A DNA stretch of 33,901 nt from a bacterium (GTDB lineage Bacteria > UBP14 > UBA6098 > B30-G16). A model generated the notes under the pieces. It saw only the letters and a program-made list of their open reading frames with translations. It searched no databases and was not told where the DNA came from. This document shows positions 17,514 to 25,262 of the stretch, piece after piece. Position 1 is the first letter of the stretch; every line of letters starts with the position of its first letter. Location: assembly GCA_030613005.1 (NCBI GenBank), contig JAUWMV010000023.1:1-33901 (forward strand), given 5' to 3'. A program made the translations under genes and the position numbers.

Positions 17514-18189
17514 TAATCTAAGAGAGTCGAATATTGATCCTAAATTAGACTCAGATTTAGCCAAAAATCTTCGAGCCCGAATGGTTTCAGAACAAATTGC
17601 TCGTCGAGGAATAAACGATCACAGGATTTTGGCAGCACTTCTTGAAACTCCAAGACACATTTTTGTTCCTCTCGATGCAATCGATGTAGCCTACGAAGAC
17701 ACTCCACTTTCTATAGGCCACGGACAGACTATTAGCCAACCTTATATTGTGGGATATATGACAGAACTGTTAAATCCAAAACCGGAGGATGTAATACTCG
17801 AAGTAGGCACAGGAACAGGATATCAAGCTGCGGTCCTTTCTAAATTAGTTAGTAAAGTTTACACAATAGAGCGGATATCTGCACTTGCCACAATAGCAAA
17901 TGAGAACTTTGCCAAACTTGGATTAGATAACGTCGAGGTTATCGTAAGCGATGGCTATCATGGCTTACCGGAGAAATCACCGTTTAATGGAATTATTGTT
18001 ACTTCCGCACCCACAGAGGTTCCTTCCGAATTGCTTAAACAGTTGGCAGATGGGGCTAACTTAGTTGTTCCTGTTGGAGAAAATTTTCAAAGGCTGTGGG
18101 TGATAAAAAGAGTTGGAAAAGAATTTATGAAATCCCCTGATGTTGCTGTGCGTTTTGTGCCTATGGTTCATGGCATCGATGAGGTTTGA
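17494..18189 (+). CDS. pcm: Protein-L-isoaspartate O-methyltransferase
   Basis: It methylates L-isoaspartyl residues in age-damaged proteins, using S-adenosylmethionine, to start their repair. Motifs: RMVSEQIARRGI, ETPRHIFVPLDA, AYEDTPLSIGHGQTISQPYI (substrate and active-site region), SAM motif I VILEVGTGTGYQAAVLSKL, VYTIERI (post I), and FNGIIVTSAP. At 231 residues it is slightly longer than the usual 210-220 because of an N-terminal extension of about 25 residues. It overlaps the DUF1844 gene by 20 bases. Confidence 0.95.
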   Translation: MNLIKNSNLRESNIDPKLDSDLAKNLRARMVSEQIARRGINDHRILAALLETPRHIFVPLDAIDVAYEDTPLSIGHGQTISQPYIVGYMTELLNPKPEDVILEVGTGTGYQAAVLSKLVSKVYTIERISALATIANENFAKLGLDNVEVIVSDGYHGLPEKSPFNGIIVTSAPTEVPSELLKQLADGANLVVPVGENFQRLWVIKRVGKEFMKSPDVAVRFVPMVHGIDEV

Positions 18190-18326
18190 TTTTGCCAATT
18201 CTAACTTCATCTCGACCTTTTATTATTGACTACCACAATCGAAGTTCATTAATTAAACTCACATTAAATTTATAATAACATAGTTTAACGGTTAATTATT
18301 AAATTTGTAAATTATTAAATATAATG

Positions 18327-18331
18327 GGAGG
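18327..18331 (+). promoter_or_regulatory. Ribosome binding site deciding the start at 18340
   Basis: GGAGG lies 8 bases before the ATG at 18340. The in-frame GTG at 18334 would be only 2 bases away and the ATG at 18346 would be 14 away, so the middle start fits best. Confidence 0.65.
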
Positions 18332-18339
18332 AAGTGAAG

Positions 18340-20691
18340 ATGACGATGAAAATTAAATTTCTAATTATTTTATCATCTATCCTACTCTGTTTTTCAACCG
18401 GTGAAGCTGAACGAGCAACACCCGATATGATCGATCGGATTGCAAGGACACATGTGGAAGTTTACAAACCTGCAAAGACATCATACAGTATTTTAAGCAT
18501 AATAACGATTCAGAACGAAAAAAACAAAGACACTAACGCATACGTTGCCGTACTTAATCCAAAGGGATATATAGTTATATCGAACAACACCGATATTCGA
18601 CCAGTTATTGCATATTCCTTCGAGAGCAACTTTGATTTCGAAGTAACTTCTAACAATGTTTTGCTTAGCATGGTTTCGAACGATTTAAAAAATCGGTATA
18701 AAGCATTGCCATATTATTCACAAAATCTCCGACAGCGAAACAATAAACTTTGGTACAATTATTTAAATAATTCAGATTTTCTTGCCGATGAATTTAATAC
18801 AACAGAAACATTTGGCCCCTGGCTTGATACTCGATGGGGTCAAGGCGGAATTTTTTGGCGTTTTATGCCTATCGACCCAGTAACTGGTGATACATGTGTT
18901 GCCGGATGCGGTCCGGTGGCAATGGGAATGGTGATAAACTATTGGGAATACCCGACCTCTATAATATTCGAGCCAGAGGAAAGTTATTACTCGATCAGAA
19001 CTGATCCTCCAATTTGGATGGATGCGCCATCCGCTAATATGGACACAATCGACTACAATGTCTCGGGGGTACATCCAACCGACTCTACAATTGCACATCT
19101 ATTATGGGCTTGCGGCATATCGGTTCGTGCAACCTACAGCTCGTTAGGGACATCTTCATTAATTTCCCCAAGCACATTCAATAGATGGGATTATCCCTGT
19201 GCCGCAACAGTTGACGGTTTCCGCTCGGATTTCTTTGATTGGCTGGCAAACAATATGAAAAACAGAAAACCAGCAATATTGACAATATTCGGTACAGCAC
19301 CTGCTGGTCATTATGTTATAGCTGATGGTTATAGAGATGCTGGTGATTATCACATCAATTTCGGCTGGGAAGGTGCACACGACGCATGGTATTTTCTTCC
19401 CGACAGTCTTCCATGTGGTTTCAGTATTGTTTCCTCGGCAATATTGGACATTTCACCACCCAACAGAGATGCAACAGTTCTCCGCGTTCCGTCACGGTTC
19501 TCAACAATTCAGGAAGCTATTGACTCAGCTATTTGCGGTGATACTGTTCTTGTAGCGGATGGAACATATGCAGGAAAGGGCTTTAGAGACATAGACTTCT
19601 TGGGGAAAGCAATCGTTGTAATGTCGAAGCACGGCGCTAGTTCGTGTACTCTGGATTGTTGCGCTTCCTTTTCTAATATGCATGTTGGTTTTAGATTCAA
19701 TAAAAATGAATCTTATTCAACTGTTTTAGACGGTTTTACAATCGTTAACGGTTATGAGTTTTGGGGTGGTGCAATTGCAATTCAGATGTCGAATCCAATA
19801 ATTCGAAATTGTGTTTTTGGGAATAATGAAGCTCATAACTACGGTGGTGCGATAAGTTGTATTTACGCAAGTCCCATATTAGAGAATAACGTAATAGCCG
19901 GCAATACTGCAGAATATGGAGGTGGTATTTTTTGCTATTCCTATTGCAGGCCTATTTTAATTAACAACACTTTCGTGATTAACAGCGCATCCAAACAAGG
20001 TGGTGCAATATTCCTTGCTGACAGTTCAGTTATGGTGATACTGAACTCGATATTTTACAAGAATTTAGCATCGGAAGGTGATGAAATATACATTACGGAT
20101 AGACTCTCCAGTTTCTGGACGGATCCGTGCACGCTTTTGATTGCATATTCGAATATTGACACATCCAATTGTTATGTCGCTTCTCGTGGCAATGAGATGA
20201 ATTGGGGTGCTGGGAATATTAACGACAGCCTTGTTTTTCTCGATTATATGTTCCATTTAGATGCAAGTTCACCGGGAATTGATCAGGGAACAGAATATTA
20301 TATCTTCAAAGGCGAAACATTGTGGGCGCCGAGGGACGATATCGATCGTGGAACTAGACCGTGGAATCTACAGTATGACATGGGTGCGGATGAATACGGT
20401 TCAAGTCGTATTGCAATGAATCATAGAAACACAAAACCGGAAATTCTCTCACTCAATTGCTATCCTAATCCTTTCAATAGCGTGGTTTACATAAAGTATA
20501 ACTTACATTCGGAATCCAATATTAATCTTGAAATATTCGACATAAACGGGCATCGAGTGGAGCATATCACACTAAATAATAAAAGCCAATTTATCTGGAA
20601 ACCGTCTGAGAAAGTAATGGTCGGTGTCTATCTAATTCGAATTAGCACTGAAACATTATCGGTATACAGCAAGGTTTTGTACTTGAAATGA
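18340..20691 (+). CDS. Secreted C10 (streptopain-family) cysteine protease with beta-helix and T9SS-type sorting domain
   Basis: A signal peptide (ending about CFSTGEA) is followed by a Spi-type prodomain (about residues 25-130: AYVAVLNPKGYIVISNNTD and IRPVIAYSFES). The C10 peptidase core follows: TFGPWLDTRWGQGG, then DTCVAGCGPVAMGMVINYW with nucleophile Cys186 aligned to the streptopain CVA motif, and GHYVIADGY with His324, then YHINFGWEGAHDAWYFL. Residues about 380-665 are a right-handed beta-helix (FSTIQEAIDSAICGDTVLV, then repeats such as NYGGAISCIYASPILENNVI). The last 75 residues (LNCYPNPFN, VGVYLIRIS) are a T9SS type A sorting domain. It is probably secreted and self-activated. Target proteins are unknown. 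Confidence 0.9.
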   Translation: MTMKIKFLIILSSILLCFSTGEAERATPDMIDRIARTHVEVYKPAKTSYSILSIITIQNEKNKDTNAYVAVLNPKGYIVISNNTDIRPVIAYSFESNFDFEVTSNNVLLSMVSNDLKNRYKALPYYSQNLRQRNNKLWYNYLNNSDFLADEFNTTETFGPWLDTRWGQGGIFWRFMPIDPVTGDTCVAGCGPVAMGMVINYWEYPTSIIFEPEESYYSIRTDPPIWMDAPSANMDTIDYNVSGVHPTDSTIAHLLWACGISVRATYSSLGTSSLISPSTFNRWDYPCAATVDGFRSDFFDWLANNMKNRKPAILTIFGTAPAGHYVIADGYRDAGDYHINFGWEGAHDAWYFLPDSLPCGFSIVSSAILDISPPNRDATVLRVPSRFSTIQEAIDSAICGDTVLVADGTYAGKGFRDIDFLGKAIVVMSKHGASSCTLDCCASFSNMHVGFRFNKNESYSTVLDGFTIVNGYEFWGGAIAIQMSNPIIRNCVFGNNEAHNYGGAISCIYASPILENNVIAGNTAEYGGGIFCYSYCRPILINNTFVINSASKQGGAIFLADSSVMVILNSIFYKNLASEGDEIYITDRLSSFWTDPCTLLIAYSNIDTSNCYVASRGNEMNWGAGNINDSLVFLDYMFHLDASSPGIDQGTEYYIFKGETLWAPRDDIDRGTRPWNLQYDMGADEYGSSRIAMNHRNTKPEILSLNCYPNPFNSVVYIKYNLHSESNINLEIFDINGHRVEHITLNNKSQFIWKPSEKVMVGVYLIRISTETLSVYSKVLYLK

Positions 20692-20836
20692 CATGTCACA
20701 ATAAATTCCCCATTGTCTTGTATTATATCTAGGAAAAATGCTATTATTAATTGTTTTATAATTAACATTATTGAACTGAAAGCAAAGATCTGATATGCAA
20801 AATTTTCTTACAAAGATATTCTTTATAAAAAAAGGC

Positions 20837-20864
20837 TTGCAAGATGATATCATAATGATATCAT
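20837..20864 (+). promoter_or_regulatory. Candidate promoter of the HicA-like/HicB/SecB cassette
   Basis: TTGCAA (-35, 4 of 6), a 16-bp spacer and TATCAT (-10, 5 of 6). The predicted transcript would start only a few bases before the ATG at 20877, which has no Shine-Dalgarno sequence, so the first gene may be nearly leaderless. Confidence 0.45.
20844..20864. promoter_or_regulatory. Two abutting 10-bp palindromic operators of the TAC cassette
   Basis: ATGATATCAT, itself a perfect palindrome, occurs twice (20844-20853 and 20855-20864) with one A between. The second copy covers the candidate -10 box. Paired palindromes over the promoter are what an autoregulating ribbon-helix-helix antitoxin such as HicB would bind. 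Confidence 0.65.
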
Positions 20865-20876
20865 ACAAATAGAAAT

Positions 20877-21254
20877 ATGGGGAATGGCCTAACACAAATA
20901 GAACCAGGACCCATTAATGCAAAGATTTACTATGCTGCGGTATATTTAAATGACATTTGTACTGGAAAAAAAAATATTCCTGAATTTAAATTACAAGTAT
21001 TGATAGATTTATTATGCTTATTGGGAGCAGACTATTCATCTGGAAAAGGTTCAAAAATTATTTTCATAATCCCCAAAAAAGGAAATATTACAATTCATAG
21101 AAAACATAAAAATCTTCTTAAGGCAAATTCATATGAAATTAAATCTGCATCGAGTCCCTTTCGAACGAGATTCAGAGAACTATTAGGATATGATTTCGCC
21201 GAATTAGTTAGACATATTTCAGTAAATTGTTACCCAGAAGGAAAAGGGGGTTAA
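20877..21254 (+). CDS. HicA-like toxin candidate, catalytic His replaced by Lys
   Basis: Residues about 38-90 resemble the HicA dsRBD-like fold: a helix LQVLIDLLCLLGA, then a strand YSSGKGSKIIFIIPKKGNIT and a basic segment IHRKHKNLLK. HicA mRNA interferases carry a catalytic His in a G-S-H motif; here it is GSK (Lys60, codon AAA), though His74 and His77 follow. A 37-residue N-terminal extension and a C-terminal helix (SPFRTRFRELLGYDFAEL) make it 125 residues against the usual 60-90. It sits first in the operon, 5 bases before the HicB gene. The HicA call is moderate and leans on that neighbour; it could be an inactive or re-purposed relative. Confidence 0.5.
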   Translation: MGNGLTQIEPGPINAKIYYAAVYLNDICTGKKNIPEFKLQVLIDLLCLLGADYSSGKGSKIIFIIPKKGNITIHRKHKNLLKANSYEIKSASSPFRTRFRELLGYDFAELVRHISVNCYPEGKGG

Positions 21255-21259
21255 GCAAA

Positions 21260-21784
21260 GTGGGACGTTTAATAACAAAGGAAGAACTGGATAGAATTGA
21301 AAAGAAATATTTCAAAGAACTGCAAGAATATCTGTCCTATGAATATCCAATTATCATCGATAAATGCAAGGATTATTGGTTTGCAACAATAGCAGAATTA
21401 CCCGGTTGTGATGGCTATGGATCGACACCTGATGAAGCAGTTGAGGATTTAGAGCTCGACAAGAAGAATTGGTTTCTGCTTTCATTTATTAATGGCATTT
21501 TTCCACCAAAACCTAAAAAACAACAGCAACTTGTTCGGGTTCTTGTAAGAATGCCGGTAGATCTTCATCTAAAACTCTCTCAGCTTGCAGCACAAAAAGC
21601 ACAAAGCATAAATTCTTATATTGTGTCCAGTCTTCAGAATTCTGTTTCATATCGAAGACCAAACTTCGATTCGGATGAAGAAGTTCCAAATATTCCTAAT
21701 AAGTATCGAAGAATGCAGAAAAAAACCGAAGGGAAGAGGAAACAAGATGAAGAATCAAGAGAAAAATACGCCTCTGCCGCTTGA
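21260..21784 (+). CDS. hicB: HicB-family antitoxin with C-terminal extension
   Basis: Residues about 27-60 form the HicB partial RNase H-like fold: YEYPIIIDKCKDYWFATIAE, LPGCDGYGSTPDEAVEDLEL. Residues about 90-130 form a ribbon-helix-helix DNA-binding segment: VRVLVRMPVDLHLKLSQLAA, QKAQSINSYIVSSLQNSV. About 45 further charged residues follow (YRRPNFDSDEEVPNIPNKYR, then a Lys/Glu-rich end), which ordinary HicB proteins lack. In TAC systems such tails are chaperone-addiction domains that need a SecB-like partner. I chose the GTG with GGGGG 9 bases upstream, giving 174 residues; an earlier TTG is in frame but overlaps the toxin-like gene. It is probably the autoregulator. Confidence 0.85.
   Translation: MGRLITKEELDRIEKKYFKELQEYLSYEYPIIIDKCKDYWFATIAELPGCDGYGSTPDEAVEDLELDKKNWFLLSFINGIFPPKPKKQQQLVRVLVRMPVDLHLKLSQLAAQKAQSINSYIVSSLQNSVSYRRPNFDSDEEVPNIPNKYRRMQKKTEGKRKQDEESREKYASAA
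21735..21740 (+). promoter_or_regulatory. Ribosome binding site inside hicB for the SecB-like gene
   Basis: AGAGGA lies 6 bases before the ATG at 21747, within the hicB coding region. It fixes the start of the chaperone gene and supports translational coupling to the antitoxin. Confidence 0.65.
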
Positions 21785-22250
21785 AGAAGCTTTAAAAAAC
21801 GTTTCGCCTAAAGAATACGACAATTTTATTGAACAAATCCAACTTGAATCTATTTTTCTCTCAAAACACACTTTTGATCGTGCTTTAGATTCACATTTAA
21901 AAGACAATGCTAAGCTAAATATTTCTGGCAAAGTTGCATATTATACCAATTGTGAAGAACTACAAAGGACATTTGGTTCTATTGAATATGAGTTAAAAAT
22001 TGTCAATGGGGATTATGAGTTACTTAATGCATCATTTGAATATACTGCTGAGTTTACGTATAATAATCAATCTTTTGACGAAAATACTTTCTCTATTTTT
22101 CTAAATAATAGCCTTCAAGCGATGCTCCATCCATACATTCGTGCTTATATATCACATTTAATGTCAGAGTCTGATATGGGTCATTTTACTTTGTCAATGA
22201 TGAAGATGTTTACACAAAAAGAGGAAAGCAATGAACCTGAAAAATTATGA
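21747..22250 (+). CDS. SecB-like chaperone of a TAC module
   Basis: At 167 residues it is SecB-sized. The strand-rich core (LNISGKVAYYTNCEEL, then FEYTAEFTYNNQSFD) and the C-terminal helix segment SLQAMLHPYIRAYISHLMSE resemble the SecB LPYAREYIS-type region that precedes the final loop. SecB is a tetrameric chaperone that holds clients unfolded; SecB-like proteins in TAC modules, such as Rv1957 of M. tuberculosis, stabilise the antitoxin instead. It overlaps hicB by 38 bases. The frame opens 42 codons earlier but that part lies inside hicB. Similarity is low but the motif and context agree. Confidence 0.75.
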   Translation: MKNQEKNTPLPLEEALKNVSPKEYDNFIEQIQLESIFLSKHTFDRALDSHLKDNAKLNISGKVAYYTNCEELQRTFGSIEYELKIVNGDYELLNASFEYTAEFTYNNQSFDENTFSIFLNNSLQAMLHPYIRAYISHLMSESDMGHFTLSMMKMFTQKEESNEPEKL

Positions 22251-22329
22251 CAAATCAATCCACTCCCTGTATCTAAGACTCGAGCAAACAAAGGCTTACT
22301 ATAATCCATATTTATTAATTTTTCTGTAA
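22231..22329 (+). CDS. Small ORF after the SecB-like gene (possible truncated fourth gene)
   Basis: A 32-codon frame (starting MNLKNYDKSIHSLYLRLEQ) has a good ribosome site (GAGG, 6 bases after an A-rich run) and overlaps the end of the SecB-like gene by 20 bases, the same coupling seen between the other cassette genes. It runs into the 3' end of the convergent sigma-54 regulator gene. It could be a real small protein, the stump of a larger gene cut off when the cassette inserted, or chance. No family was recognised. Confidence 0.25.
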   Translation: MNLKNYDKSIHSLYLRLEQTKAYYNPYLLIFL

Positions 22330-23690
22330 AGAGTTCTTGGGGAAATTCCCAAAATTTCTGCAGCTTTTTTTCGAGAACCCCCAGACTCACGTAAAGCTTT
22401 TATTATAGCTTCCTTTCCCGCATTATCAAAATCTATTGGCTTAGAAAAATAACGTGAAATCGAATGTAAGAGTTCGTTGTTTTGCTTTAACAAATAGAGT
22501 ATTTTTCCAAAAATTTCGTCGTAATTAACACGCCCGACATCTCTTGCATACGAGCTCCCATCATGTATTACTGGGAGTTTTCTTCCAACAAGTTGGTGCT
22601 GTGAGAAATAATGAGTTACATCAGCTGCATGAATCATTTGTCCCTCCGATAGAACCGCAATATTTTCCATCAGATTGCGAAGTTCGCGGACATTTCCGGG
22701 CCAGTGATACGACAGCATTGCCTCGAGAGCGTCGCTGCCTATTCCACCGAATTTTACACGATGTTTTTCAGCGGCTTTATTAGCATAGTAAAAAGCCAAT
22801 ATTGGGATATCCTCAGGTCTCTCTCGCAGTGGCGGTATAAATATCCTAACTCCGCTTATTCTATAGTAAAGGTCCTCGCGAAATTTACCTTCACCAAGCA
22901 GCACTTTGAGGTCTTTATTTGTTGCAGCTATAATTCTCACATCGGCTACTTTGGGTTCTGCGGAACCCACAGGAAAATATTCTCCTATTTCAATAAACCT
23001 TAATAGTTTAACCTGAATTTGCGAGGGAATCTCACCGATCTCATCTAAAAAAATAGTTCCACCTTTTGCCTGCCCAAGAAATCCCACAGTATCCTTCGAT
23101 GCGCCTGTGAACGCACCTTTCTTATAACCAAATAGTTGCGATTCGAACAAAGTTTCTGGAATAGCGCCAGAATTCACAGCGAGAAAAGGTTTATCGCTTC
23201 TTCGAGAGTGTCTATGGATAGCCTGCGAAACCACTTCCTTTCCAGTGCCGCTTTCCCCGGTTATTAGAACTGGGATATCAGTTGGAGCAACTCGAAATAT
23301 TATATCTGCGATTATGTAAAGCGAATCCGACCGACCTATCATGCCGTTCTGAGTTAATATTGCTCTACGAGAATATAAGTTATCTATCTCGGTTTCTAAT
23401 GTGGACAATAGAGTTTCTGGTGGGAGTATAAGATCGACCAGTCGTCTTATTACCGGGTCGTTTACATTCCAATGGATGAGAATTATCGGCATCAGTGGTG
23501 CCCGAATACCAACATTATGAAGGAAGTTTACAATCGTAAGCTTAAAGTTATCATTCCATTCAATAAGAGCGAGATCGAATTCCTTTTCACGAAGTTTTGT
23601 TAAAAATTTTCCCTGTGTATCGCATATCTCTCCATATATGTCGTACACACCGTCACGTTTGAGAATAATTATTTCCTTAGTACTATCCAT
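22299..23690 (-). CDS. Sigma-54-dependent Fis-family activator with degenerate receiver
   Basis: Residues about 1-115 look like a receiver domain but the phosphoacceptor position in FDLALIEW is Glu44, not Asp. The AAA+ domain (about 118-345) is complete: Walker A GESGTGKE, then LFGYKKGAFTGAS with the sigma-54-contacting GAFTGA, Walker B GGTIFLDEIGE, and arginine finger region LYYRISGVRIFIPPLRERPE. The C-terminal Fis-type helix-turn-helix is EAIIKALRESGGSRKKAAE, then LGISPRTLYRKI. It drives promoter opening by sigma-54 RNA polymerase. It starts one base after the rseP stop, so it is co-translated with it. Glu at the phosphosite suggests phosphorylation-independent activity. Confidence 0.93.
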   Translation of the reverse strand: MDSTKEIIILKRDGVYDIYGEICDTQGKFLTKLREKEFDLALIEWNDNFKLTIVNFLHNVGIRAPLMPIILIHWNVNDPVIRRLVDLILPPETLLSTLETEIDNLYSRRAILTQNGMIGRSDSLYIIADIIFRVAPTDIPVLITGESGTGKEVVSQAIHRHSRRSDKPFLAVNSGAIPETLFESQLFGYKKGAFTGASKDTVGFLGQAKGGTIFLDEIGEIPSQIQVKLLRFIEIGEYFPVGSAEPKVADVRIIAATNKDLKVLLGEGKFREDLYYRISGVRIFIPPLRERPEDIPILAFYYANKAAEKHRVKFGGIGSDALEAMLSYHWPGNVRELRNLMENIAVLSEGQMIHAADVTHYFSQHQLVGRKLPVIHDGSSYARDVGRVNYDEIFGKILYLLKQNNELLHSISRYFSKPIDFDNAGKEAIIKALRESGGSRKKAAEILGISPRTLYRKINKYGL

Positions 23691-23691
23691 A

Positions 23692-24741
23692 TTAGAATAG
23701 ATCTATAACATCTTTAATTGTTACAATTGCCATTAATCCAAGCAAAAGCAACATACTAACTTGCTGAAATATTGACCTAACTCGATCGCTAATTCGTTTT
23801 TTTCTTATTGCCTCGATTACTGTAAACACTATTTGTCCACCATCGAGTACAGGAAATGGAAGTAAATTTAGGATTCCGAGATTAATCGCTAATGCAGCAA
23901 CAAATAACAGAAGTGGCCATAGACCCATTTTTGCAGTTTCACCAGTCATACGAGTAATCATTACAGGACCACCTATATCCTTCAAACTGGATTCACCTAT
24001 AATCAGAGACCATATAAACCCCAATACTGCACCCGAAAACATATAAGTAGCTTCGATAGACCTAATAAACGCTGAACCAGCAGGAAGACGTGTTTGCTCC
24101 GATGTCCAAATAATTCCAATCATACCGAACACAGTATCGCCAGATTCTAATGATATTTTTCTGCTTTCAGGTTGGCACTCGAGATTAAACACCGAATCCT
24201 TTCTTAAAATGACAAGTACAACTGTTGTATCCGGTTTTGAGTGAATTTCATCTGATAACTCATTCCAATTTGAGACAGTATCTCCATCGACTTTAAGAAT
24301 AACATCGCCAACCATAAGTCCAGCCTCTGATGCTGGCATTCCTGGAATTAATCCCCCCACTTTTGCTTTATCGAATAAAGGATGGCTTTCTCCGTGAAAA
24401 ATAAATCCTGTCCATACGAGTATTAAACCCATAAGTAGATTCATAATCGGTCCAGCAAGTAAAACCAATATTCTAATTCCGGGTGGTTTAGCAAGGAATT
24501 CATAATGCTGAGGTTCTTCACCTTCGGGGTGTTCCTCCCCAGCAAGACGAACGAAACCACCGAAAGGTATTGCACCGATTTGATATTCGGTTTCGCCTAT
24601 TTTTTTGCTTACTAGTTTTGGCGGAAAACCGATAGAAAACTTCACAACCCGTATACCGGTAAACTTCGCTACAAGGAAATGTCCCAGTTCGTGGAAAAAA
24701 ATTATTACGCCCAAAACTATTATAGCCAATACAACTGTCAC
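23692..24741 (-). CDS. rseP: RseP/site-2 intramembrane zinc metalloprotease
   Basis: It is a membrane protease that clips transmembrane substrates such as anti-sigma factors. HELGH at residues 17-21 (zinc ligands His17 and His21, catalytic Glu18) lies in the first membrane helix; a PDZ domain follows (VGGLIPGMPASEAGL, then VGDVILKVDGDTV), and near residue 290 LLPFPVLDGGQIVF carries the conserved LDGG. The length is 349 against about 450 for E. coli RseP, because there is a single PDZ domain, as in many other phyla. I accept the GTG start because AGGAGGG lies 5 bases before it. Immediately downstream is the sigma-54 activator. Confidence 0.93.
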   Translation of the reverse strand: MTVVLAIIVLGVIIFFHELGHFLVAKFTGIRVVKFSIGFPPKLVSKKIGETEYQIGAIPFGGFVRLAGEEHPEGEEPQHYEFLAKPPGIRILVLLAGPIMNLLMGLILVWTGFIFHGESHPLFDKAKVGGLIPGMPASEAGLMVGDVILKVDGDTVSNWNELSDEIHSKPDTTVVLVILRKDSVFNLECQPESRKISLESGDTVFGMIGIIWTSEQTRLPAGSAFIRSIEATYMFSGAVLGFIWSLIIGESSLKDIGGPVMITRMTGETAKMGLWPLLLFVAALAINLGILNLLPFPVLDGGQIVFTVIEAIRKKRISDRVRSIFQQVSMLLLLGLMAIVTIKDVIDLF

Positions 24742-24782
24742 ATTAGCCCTCCTATGAACCGCAATAAACTTTTTGAAAAAAA

Positions 24783-25262
24783 TTAATCAACAACAAAAAT
24801 TGAATCTCCAACACATATATTTATCGGTTCAAAGCATCCCTTTATGTAATATTTACCCGGTTCTACGTAAAGACTATCTTTGTCCATACCGAACCATTTT
24901 ATGTAAAAGAAAATTGTATCCCCAGGTGGAATTGAATAATTCTCTTCGTTTTGAGAAACTATAAAATTTTGCGTCCGGTTAGAGACCCACTTATGCTTTC
25001 GACCTGTAATCTCAAAGCTTACGGGAATTTCGTCGGTAGGAGTCGAATAGAACGTATCCACGTCATTGTTGTAAACATATAAAGTTATAATCACTTCTTC
25101 ATCGTGAGCAATATATTCTTTTGAAACGTTTAATCTTATTGTGATATTTTCAATCTCTATATCTTTCGGTTCCGATTCTGTTTCTTCATCGCCGAGAATG
25201 CCCAAAGATATCAGAAAAGCCATACCTATTAAGGATAACAAAAATATAATAAAATTATTCAT
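24783..25262 (-). CDS. Secreted BsuPI-like beta-sandwich protein
   Basis: A hydrophobic N-terminal segment of about 20 residues (MNNFIIFLLSLIGMAF) is a signal or anchor, followed by an acidic linker. The rest resembles the BsuPI/intracellular-proteinase-inhibitor family: VIITLYVYNND, VSFEITGRKHKWVSN, FIVSQ, IPPGDTIFFYIKW and VEPGKYYIKGCFEP. The similarity is by pattern only, and inhibitor activity is not shown. It lies 41 bases upstream of rseP on the same strand. No good ribosome site is visible before the ATG. Confidence 0.55.
   Translation of the reverse strand: MNNFIIFLLSLIGMAFLISLGILGDEETESEPKDIEIENITIRLNVSKEYIAHDEEVIITLYVYNNDVDTFYSTPTDEIPVSFEITGRKHKWVSNRTQNFIVSQNEENYSIPPGDTIFFYIKWFGMDKDSLYVEPGKYYIKGCFEPINICVGDSIFVVD

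Noticed and set aside
20689-20698. Palindrome TGACATGTCA at the protease stop codon
   Set aside because: It overlaps the stop codon, has no loop or T-tract, and is short enough to be chance.
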